Of a stretch of 5,391 nucleotides of DNA, positions 1 through 5,391 are shown piece after piece. The position numbers and the translations under genes were made by a program. The notes under the pieces were generated by a model that was not told the origin of the DNA, searched no databases, and worked only from the letters and a program-made list of their open reading frames with translations. This stretch comes from Armatimonadota bacterium (GTDB lineage: Bacteria > Armatimonadota > UBA10988 > DTZQ01). The stretch covers positions 1 to 5,391 of the forward strand of contig DTZQ01000376.1 in NCBI GenBank assembly GCA_012961305.1. The letters run 5' to 3'. Within the stretch, counting starts at the first letter, position 1. Each line of letters begins with the position of its first letter.

Positions 1-1
1 A

Positions 2-3000
2 GCCCCCCAGCCACCCGGCCCTTCCGCGAAGGGAGAGGGGGAGCGCTGGTGGAACGCGGCTTGGGAAACGCGCCTGCCGCTGAGCGTACAGGAGTTCGCA
101 GGAGTGCCGCGTCGCCACTGGCCCATAGTCCTGCAACTGCGCGAAATCCCGCATTGGGACGCGCTGCCCTGGAGAAGCCTGCGGGTCGTCGTGGACGGGC
201 AGGAAGTGCCCTATCAGATAGACGACGTGAACGGCAACGGGCAGGATGGCGAGGATGAACTGGCCTTCCAACTGGACCTGCCGGCGAGAAGGAAACGGAC
301 GGTGTGGCTGTACTTTTCGAGCCGTCGTCAACCGCGACCGGCTTACCCTTCTCAAGTGCACGCGGCGGCCGGAGGCGGTACGGCATGGTGGGCCAATCAG
401 CGGTGGCACTGGGACTGGCTGAACGCGGAGCGAGGCCTGCGTGTGGCCGGAGAGAAAGGCAACTGGGCGGCCGCGCCCTATTTGCAGTTTGGCCGTCTGG
501 TGTCGGCGAGTGAAAAGGAGGCCTCCGCACTGCTGGTGGGGGTGCCGGAAGACCCGCCCCTGGGAGCCCCGGAGTGTTCCCGCTGGCGATTGGTGCCGCC
601 CCGCCGCTGGCAAGTGGTGGCTCGGTTCGGCGGGCCCGTGCGGGCTGGCCTGCGCTTGCGGGCGGAGTTTGCCGAGTTTGCCCTCGACAGTTGGGGATGG
701 ATTTACGACGACTGGCCCCTGCTGAGCCATACTTTCGTCAGTTCCACCCGCCGCCCGGAAGAACGGGTGCTGCTGGGCTGGCATTTCGCCATCGGAGGGC
801 GGGCCCAGGATGACCAACTGGAAGGCCCCTGGCCCAAGACGCGGCGACCCCGTTTACAACTGCGCTGCCGCCCCTGGCGGGGACCGGAACTGTTCCCCTT
901 CATTTTCCCCCGGGAGAGCCGGGAATGGTACGAAACCGGCCTTCAGCGGCAGCCGAACCGCCTCCGTCCGCTGGTCCAACGCGACGGCTCGCGGGGGGTG
1001 GCCCTCTTGTATTTCCCCTGGGACCTGCACCAGCGGGTGGAACCGGGATTAGTGCGTCGCTCCTTCACCCAGGTTTGGCATGGTCAACCCCCCACCCCCG
1101 GCCTGGGAGTGGTTTTGCCGGTGGACGACTTGCCCCGTACGGGGTACTTCCTGGTGTTCGCAGGGGAAGGACCCGGTACTTGCCCCTCGCCCCTTGCCCC
1201 TCGTCCCGGTGGCAATGAAGGGGAACGACCCTCTGCTCCTTCGCCCATCCCTCAATGGGTCAGGGCCCTGGAACACCGGCCCCTCACCGCTCCCGGGCCC
1301 CAGCAGCGGTTGGCCTGGCCAGGGCTGGCCGTGAGTCCGCCCCGTCTGTCGCTGCTGCGGTTGGACCAGCAGACGGTCACCCTGACCCTGTACAACGTTG
1401 GCCCGGGCCCCCAGGAAGTTGCCTTAGAGGTGGGAAACCTGCCGGGGGTGAAATGGGCCTTGCGGCCGGAGGTGGTACGCTTGGAGCCGGGAGCAGTGCG
1501 AGTCATCCGGCTGACCGCTCAAGTCACGGCCGAACAGCCGCTGGGCACCCGGCTGCGAACTACGGTGCGCTTGCTCTCCGGCCGTCACCGGTTCAACCTT
1601 CCGCTGCGGTTCCTCTGGAACAAGCCCATTTATCTCACCTGGGTGCCCTTCAGCAACTACCTCTATGCGTCCTTTCGGGATGAACACCTGCCGCATTTGA
1701 TGGACACCACTTACGAGCCCACGCTCCGCCCCTACAAACGCCATCCGGCGGGCCGCTTCAACTGGGCAGCGACGGGCCTGACTATGGAAATGATAGCCCG
1801 CGAGGACCCGCCCCTTTACGCCCTCCTCCGGGAACTGCTGCTGCGGGGTCAGGTGGAAATAACCCTCAACGCCTACTCGCCGGATGCGGCCTGGTTCCTG
1901 CCGGAGTGGCTCTATCGAGCGGCCATGCGCAAGTCCCTGGCGGTGATGGAGCAGTTTTACGCTTACCGTCCCGCAGGCACCTGGCCGCCGGAGGCGGTTC
2001 GTTCGCCCGTCCTCCCCGACCTCCTCTCCGAGTTGGGTCTGAGGTACTTGGCGGGGTTCGGCATTTTGGGCGAGCCGCGGGCCTTAAGGGGACGGCGGGG
2101 AGGACTGGTGTTCAGGGGTGGGGAACCCTTGCCGCGCCAGCCGGGATTTGAGAAGTTCAACGGCGTGCTGACGGGCATCGGTGGGCCGGTCGCCTCCCCG
2201 GAGGAAATAGTGGCCTACCTGAAGGCGGTCGAAAAATGGTTGATGGGCCAGGAGCGGGACCACCTCTTTCACAGCGGCGGTCAGCAGGATGCGGAGTTCG
2301 GTTCCCGCGCCGCGGAGGCCCAGTTGGAACGGCTGTTAGCTGCAGTGGAACGGCTGCCCTACGTACAGTGCCTTACCTACGCCCAGTACTTCGCCCGACA
2401 TCCGCCCTCTAAGGAGCAGCCGTTAAAGGAAACGCACGTGTGCGCCAATGGCGACCGGCATTCGGGTTCGCCGCAGGACCTGGCCCTCAATGCGCTGAAC
2501 TACTGCCTGCACGAAACTCTGGCCGCCCAAAAGTCCCTCACCGTCGCCTCCCCTCCCCACCCCCTGCGGCGGCGGTGGGAACAGCAAGCGGAGCGGGAAC
2601 TCCACCTGATTGACTCCACGGAAACGCGGGGGTTTAACCCCTCGCCGGCCCGGGTGCTCTACGGCTACCAGCACAGCCAGCGAGGACAAATTTGGGCCCA
2701 GGCGGCCCAGAGGTTAGCCCTGGCGGACCTGCGGCGGGCTCAGGTGGAGGAGGAAGCAGCGGAGAGGGGAAAAGGCCCACCGGCAGGGGTAACGGTGACG
2801 TTGGTGGAAACCCTGGGTGTGGCACGGATGGCCGAGCCGGTGGAGTTCACTGCCGATTTTCCGCCCGGCCAGGTGGGGCCCGACTCGCTGTACCTGGTGG
2901 ACGAGCGAGGGCACGCAGTACCGGTGCAAATCCTGTCCTCTACCCTGCACCCCGACGGCACTCTGGCCCACGCCGACCTGATTTTCCTGGCTGATGTGCC

Positions 3001-4261
3001 AGCCCAGGGCGTACGAACCTATCTCCTAAGCACCAACCCACCCTCCACCCCCGAGAGCGCGGAGAGAGCAAATAGCCCTTCGCCTCTTACCTCTGGCCTC
3101 TGGTCTCTGGTAGCCGTCAGCCAGCAGCCAGATTCCCTCTGCGCTGTCTCAGCGAACGGGGCATCCTCTGCGGTGAGGGTCAGGGAAGTGAAAGGTTACG
3201 TTCTGGAAAACGACCGACTGCGGCTGGAACTCGACCCCCAACGGGGTGGACAAGTGGTGAGTTTGCGGGACCAGGCAACGAACACGGAGTACCTGGCGCC
3301 CGGCGGTGCGCTGGGGCGGGTGTCGCTGTACGCCAACGAACTGGGCTGGTGGCTAAGCGACGGGGAGGTCCCTGCGAAGGTGGAAATCGTCTCCGCCGGC
3401 CCGGTCTGCGTGCGGGTCAAGCGCAGGGCGCGACTGCAGCCGCGGGAGGCTGGGGCGGGAATGCCGCCGGTGGAAGTGGGCCCAACCCATACCTCCTGGC
3501 TTACCCTGTACGCCGGACAGCCCTACCTCGATTTGGTGAGCGAGGTGGATTTTCCCCTGCCCCTTTCTGTGGGCGAGGGTGGCTTGCACGCCCGGGGACG
3601 GTTGGCCGTGGGCGAGGGGGACTGGGCGGGAGAGGCGGAAGGGATGCGGGTGACCTGCGGAATGGTCCTGTCAGACACCGAACTGTGGACCCGACCCCTG
3701 CCGGAGGGGGAACACGTTTACTTCCTGGGCTGGGAGAACTGGCTCAGCCTGGGTCAGGGCGAACGCGAACGAGTAGCGGTGATGAGCGACGGCGCGACCA
3801 ATGTGTTCCATCAGGCCCTTATCGCGCGCGCTGGCCCACGAGTGACCCTGGCGGTCAACGGGGGACATGACACGAAAACGGGGCGGTACGGCGAAGACGA
3901 ACGGCATGGGCTCTGGCAGCGGAGTTACCGGTTTCGCCTGCGGTTTCTCCCCGGCCCGGCAGGCCCAGCGGCTGCCCGGAGGTTGGCCCGGCAGTTCGGG
4001 CGACCCCTGCTGCTGGCCTCAGAGCCCTACTTCCGCTGGGACGGGAAGGCGCTATGGGTGGTCAATCCCGGCCCGCGCCGCAGTCCGCCGTTGACCGTGG
4101 AGCGAGTTTGGCCGGACGTTCGGGGGCGGTGGCGGCAGCGCACAGTGTCCGTGCCTCCCCTATGGCCAGGCGAACGGTACCCAGTGGGCCCGCCGGTCGA
4201 GGAGGGGGAGACCGCTTCCCTGCTGCGGGAGGGAGTGTTGGTGGATGAGGTGAAACGTTGA
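2..4261 (+). CDS. Large multidomain glycoside hydrolase, GH57-like barrel with GH38-C-like beta-sandwich (5' partial)
   Basis: This is probably a secreted or cell-surface carbohydrate-cleaving enzyme; the substrate is unknown. Residues are numbered from the codon at position 2. Residues 16-106 form a beta-sandwich with an acidic loop at 75-86. Residues 107-400 are beta-rich and unrecognised. Residues 441-537 look like an NEW3/Ig-like domain. Residues 540-800 resemble a GH57 barrel: GQVE at 616-619, then GTWPPEA with candidate nucleophile E664, then QDAEFG with candidate acid/base D763. Residues 809-927 are helical. Residues 930-1011 are a second sandwich like the first. From 1064 (YVLENDRLRL, then a GG-VVSL pattern) to about 1375 it resembles the C-terminal sandwich of GH38 alpha-mannosidases. 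The frame is open to the left edge, so the start and any signal peptide are off-window. A GTG at 104 is an alternative start, but it would cut into the first domain. The stop is TGA. The family call is by motif only; the usual GH57 HQP motif is not seen. A divergent or non-catalytic member is possible. Confidence 0.62.
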   Translation, partial: APQPPGPSAKGEGERWWNAAWETRLPLSVQEFAGVPRRHWPIVLQLREIPHWDALPWRSLRVVVDGQEVPYQIDDVNGNGQDGEDELAFQLDLPARRKRTVWLYFSSRRQPRPAYPSQVHAAAGGGTAWWANQRWHWDWLNAERGLRVAGEKGNWAAAPYLQFGRLVSASEKEASALLVGVPEDPPLGAPECSRWRLVPPRRWQVVARFGGPVRAGLRLRAEFAEFALDSWGWIYDDWPLLSHTFVSSTRRPEERVLLGWHFAIGGRAQDDQLEGPWPKTRRPRLQLRCRPWRGPELFPFIFPRESREWYETGLQRQPNRLRPLVQRDGSRGVALLYFPWDLHQRVEPGLVRRSFTQVWHGQPPTPGLGVVLPVDDLPRTGYFLVFAGEGPGTCPSPLAPRPGGNEGERPSAPSPIPQWVRALEHRPLTAPGPQQRLAWPGLAVSPPRLSLLRLDQQTVTLTLYNVGPGPQEVALEVGNLPGVKWALRPEVVRLEPGAVRVIRLTAQVTAEQPLGTRLRTTVRLLSGRHRFNLPLRFLWNKPIYLTWVPFSNYLYASFRDEHLPHLMDTTYEPTLRPYKRHPAGRFNWAATGLTMEMIAREDPPLYALLRELLLRGQVEITLNAYSPDAAWFLPEWLYRAAMRKSLAVMEQFYAYRPAGTWPPEAVRSPVLPDLLSELGLRYLAGFGILGEPRALRGRRGGLVFRGGEPLPRQPGFEKFNGVLTGIGGPVASPEEIVAYLKAVEKWLMGQERDHLFHSGGQQDAEFGSRAAEAQLERLLAAVERLPYVQCLTYAQYFARHPPSKEQPLKETHVCANGDRHSGSPQDLALNALNYCLHETLAAQKSLTVASPPHPLRRRWEQQAERELHLIDSTETRGFNPSPARVLYGYQHSQRGQIWAQAAQRLALADLRRAQVEEEAAERGKGPPAGVTVTLVETLGVARMAEPVEFTADFPPGQVGPDSLYLVDERGHAVPVQILSSTLHPDGTLAHADLIFLADVPAQGVRTYLLSTNPPSTPESAERANSPSPLTSGLWSLVAVSQQPDSLCAVSANGASSAVRVREVKGYVLENDRLRLELDPQRGGQVVSLRDQATNTEYLAPGGALGRVSLYANELGWWLSDGEVPAKVEIVSAGPVCVRVKRRARLQPREAGAGMPPVEVGPTHTSWLTLYAGQPYLDLVSEVDFPLPLSVGEGGLHARGRLAVGEGDWAGEAEGMRVTCGMVLSDTELWTRPLPEGEHVYFLGWENWLSLGQGERERVAVMSDGATNVFHQALIARAGPRVTLAVNGGHDTKTGRYGEDERHGLWQRSYRFRLRFLPGPAGPAAARRLARQFGRPLLLASEPYFRWDGKALWVVNPGPRRSPPLTVERVWPDVRGRWRQRTVSVPPLWPGERYPVGPPVEEGETASLLREGVLVDEVKR
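19..33. repeat. Hairpin within low-complexity REP-like stretch
   Basis: CCCTTC at 19-24 is the exact reverse complement of GAAGGG at 28-33, with a three-base loop CGC. It is embedded in a C-rich (4-21) then G-rich (31-42) stretch that reads QPPGPSAKGEGE in the frame of the hydrolase gene. Short hairpins of this C-rich/G-rich kind, translating to similar Pro/Gly/Glu strings, are familiar as dispersed REP-like elements in many G+C-rich genomes. Only one copy is visible here, so the repeat status is an inference. Confidence 0.45.
90..106 (+). promoter_or_regulatory. Possible Shine-Dalgarno (AGGAG) before an internal GTG
   Basis: AGGAG at 90-94 lies nine bases before the GTG at 104-106, which is good spacing for a ribosome binding site. 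If used, it would give a 1,385-residue protein. Against this, the frame is open upstream without a stop, and the upstream residues WETRLPLSV look like the first beta-strand of the same domain. I therefore regard it as probably a chance match in coding DNA, kept here because it bears on the start choice. Confidence 0.2.
1180..1207. repeat. Heptamer tandem array, four units
   Basis: There are four consecutive seven-base units: TTGCCCC at 1180, TCGCCCC at 1187, TTGCCCC at 1194 and TCGTCCC at 1201. Units 1 and 3 are identical, giving an exact ten-base direct repeat TTGCCCCTCG at 1180 and 1194. The array lies inside the hydrolase gene at about residues 393-402. It encodes a Pro-rich segment (TCPSPLAPRP) just before the NEW3-like domain, consistent with an expanded linker. 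Confidence 0.6.
3076..3131. repeat. Heptamer tandem array, about eight degenerate units
   Basis: Eight in-register seven-base units can be read. CCCTTCG starts at 3076 and CCTCTTA at 3083. CCTCTGG then occurs at 3090 and again at 3097. TCTCTGG follows at 3104 and TAGCCGT at 3111. CAGCCAG closes the run at 3118 and 3125. The CTGG units and the CCAG units can pair imperfectly, so the stretch may also fold. It lies in the linker between the second small sandwich and the C-terminal sandwich of the hydrolase (about residues 1025-1044). The gene stays in frame through it. It resembles the heptameric STRR repeats described in cyanobacteria in form, not necessarily in origin. Confidence 0.62.
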
Positions 4262-4281
4262 GAAACTCCAATCCTAATCGG
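4262..4281. other. 20-base gap between convergent genes, no terminator seen
   Basis: The hydrolase stop (TGA, 4259-4261) and the kinase stop (TAG on the minus strand, 4284-4282) face each other across 20 bases. The gap is A+T-richer than its surroundings. I see no stable hairpin followed by a T-run on either strand here or in the adjoining coding ends. Confidence 0.8.
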
Positions 4282-5391
4282 CTACGGGCTTTCTCCTCGC
4301 AGGGTCCGGTTCACTATCTGTGCCAGCGGGGACAGGCGTAAGGGCTTCTGCAACCAGCCTGCAATGCCGTCAACCAACAGGTCTTCGCTTTCCCCGCCCA
4401 GCGGGTAGCCGGTCAACACCACCACTTTGACCCTCGGATTCCTCTCCCGCAAGGCGTAGAACAACTCCTTCCCGCCCATCTCCGGCATTACCAGGTCCGT
4501 CAGCACGAGGGCAATTTGGTCTTGGTGTCGCTCGTAAACTTCCAGCGCCTGCCGTCCATTGGTTGCCGTGAGCACCTGATAGCCCAGATGCTCCAACAAG
4601 TTTTGGCCCACCTCCCGCACCGCAGCCTCGTCCTCCACCAACAGAAGGGTCTCCCCATGCCCCCGGGGTGTTTCCTCCCGCGCTTCTTCCGGTGAGGTTT
4701 CCTCTGGCAGGGGGAGGGAAGGAAAATAGAGGACAAAAGTCGTCCCTTTCCCCACCTGGCTTTCCACGTCAATGTAGCCCTCGTATTGTTTGACAATGCC
4801 ATACACCTGGGCCAGTCCCAGCCCGGTGCCCTGGCCCGGCTCTTTGGTGGTGAAGAAAGGCTCATAGAGGTGAGGCAAGACCTCCGGCGGGATGCCGGTG
4901 CCGGTGTCCGAGACGAACAGGGCAATCCACTCTCCCGGAGGCATCCCCGGGAAGGGACTTTGCTCCTCGGGTTGCAGGGAGAAACGGGACAGCCGGAACC
5001 GCAACTCCCCGCCCTGGGGCATGGCATCTCGGGCGTTGACCGCCAGGTTGGTGAGCACCTGCTGCATCTGGGTCGGGTCCGCGTTGAGAATGTATTCGCC
5101 CGGTTCCGCTTCCAAGGTGAGGTGGATGTTCTCCGGGAGGGTGCGTTCCAGCAGTTTGAAAGTCTCCTTGAGAAAGGGCACCAGGTCCAGGGGTCGCCGT
5201 TGGATGACCGACTGGCGGCTGAAGTCCAGAATCTGGCGGATGAGTTGCGCTGCTCGCTGACCCTGCTCGATGATGAACCCCACTCGCTCCTGGTCTGTTT
5301 CCGATAGGTTAGAACGCATTTGCAACAGTTCGGCATAGCCAATGATGCCCGTCAACAGGTTGTTGAAGTCGGGGGCGATGCCGGCGGCCAA
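4282..5391 (-). CDS. Hybrid sensor histidine kinase/response regulator, C-terminal part (5' partial)
   Basis: This is a two-component signalling protein, normally autophosphorylating on His and passing phosphate to its own receiver. Residues are numbered from the codon at 5391-5389. The dimerisation/H-box region is at 1-65 and the HATPase domain at about 105-225. N119 is the N-box Asn (NLAVNARDA), D162-x-G164-x-G166 is the G1 box, and GQGTGLGL at 186-193 is the G2 box. An acidic linker (226-246) leads to a receiver at 247-366 with E253/D254, phosphoacceptor D299, T327 and K349 all present. No output domain follows; the stop is TAG (4284-4282). The H-box reads GIAPDFNNLL: Pro7 (5373-5371) replaces the phosphoacceptor His. 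The frame is open to the right edge. The terminal TTG fits the Leu of the usual LAAGIAHDFNNLL motif, so it is not a start. Sensor or PAS domains are presumably off-window. Confidence 0.93.
   Translation of the reverse strand: MAAGIAPDFNNLLTGIIGYAELLQMRSNLSETDQERVGFIIEQGQRAAQLIRQILDFSRQSVIQRRPLDLVPFLKETFKLLERTLPENIHLTLEAEPGEYILNADPTQMQQVLTNLAVNARDAMPQGGELRFRLSRFSLQPEEQSPFPGMPPGEWIALFVSDTGTGIPPEVLPHLYEPFFTTKEPGQGTGLGLAQVYGIVKQYEGYIDVESQVGKGTTFVLYFPSLPLPEETSPEEAREETPRGHGETLLLVEDEAAVREVGQNLLEHLGYQVLTATNGRQALEVYERHQDQIALVLTDLVMPEMGGKELFYALRERNPRVKVVVLTGYPLGGESEDLLVDGIAGWLQKPLRLSPLAQIVNRTLRGESP

Noticed and set aside
1424..1744. 106-codon - strand open frame over the NEW3/barrel junction
   Set aside because: It is antisense to conserved domains and has no ribosome binding site or recognisable protein pattern.
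1619..2404. Polysaccharide deacetylase (NodB-type) domain
   Set aside because: No TFDDG motif or HxxxH metal-binding pair is visible. The PE and DAEFG motifs fit GH57 better.
3076..3131. CRISPR array
   Set aside because: The units are seven bases, directly adjacent with no spacers, and lie inside a coding frame.
3349..3870. 173-codon open frame on the + strand inside the hydrolase gene
   Set aside because: The translation is Gly/Arg-rich and low in hydrophobic pattern. It overlaps the well-structured C-terminal sandwich in the true frame.
4786..5307. 173-codon + strand open frame antisense to the kinase
   Set aside because: It lies wholly antisense to conserved HATPase and H-box codons. 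Open antisense frames are common over G+C-rich genes, and no family pattern is visible.
4500..5342. 280-codon open frame on the - strand overlapping the kinase
   Set aside because: Its translation is Arg/Ser/Trp/Cys-rich and shows no domain pattern, while the other frame of the same strand encodes a clear kinase plus receiver. It is an out-of-frame shadow in G+C-rich DNA.
5389..5391. TTG as the start codon of the kinase
   Set aside because: It is simply the last codon in the window and matches the Leu of the standard LAAGIA-DFNNLL H-box. A kinase cannot begin there, because the dimerisation helix and sensor would be missing.

Overview
The window is a 5.4 kb piece of a G+C-rich bacterial genome, filled by two convergent protein genes that both run off the window edges. 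No RNA gene, CRISPR array, insertion sequence or integration site is visible. The sequence does not name the organism. The G+C-rich codon use, the very large carbohydrate-active protein, the hybrid sensor kinase and the short heptamer tandem arrays would fit a Chloroflexota (Anaerolineae-like) bacterium or another thermophile-rich environmental lineage. That is an inference from style, not a marker-based assignment.

Positions 2-4261 (+ strand) are one open frame of 1,419 residues, read here as a secreted or envelope-type multidomain glycoside hydrolase. In order it holds: an N-terminal beta-sandwich with an EF-hand-like loop, a long beta-rich region, an NEW3/Ig-like domain, a GH57-like (beta/alpha)7 barrel keeping a plausible Glu/Asp catalytic pair, a helical segment, a second copy of the N-terminal type of sandwich, and a large GH38-C/mutarotase-like beta-sandwich. 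The frame is already open at the left edge, so its real start and any signal peptide lie outside the window. Three low-complexity DNA elements sit in its linkers without breaking the frame: a hairpin at 19-33 and two heptamer tandem arrays at 1180-1207 and 3076-3131.

Only 20 bases separate the two stop codons (4262-4281), and no terminator is evident there. Positions 5391-4282 (- strand) encode the C-terminal 369 residues of a hybrid histidine kinase: H-box, ATPase domain and a C-terminal receiver. Its N-terminal sensor part is outside the window. The residue where the phosphorylated histidine should be is a proline, although the ATPase and receiver signature residues are intact. This is the most unusual point in the window and needs to be separated from a one-base sequencing error.

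The two genes are not in an operon, and nothing in the sequence links the kinase to the hydrolase beyond adjacency.
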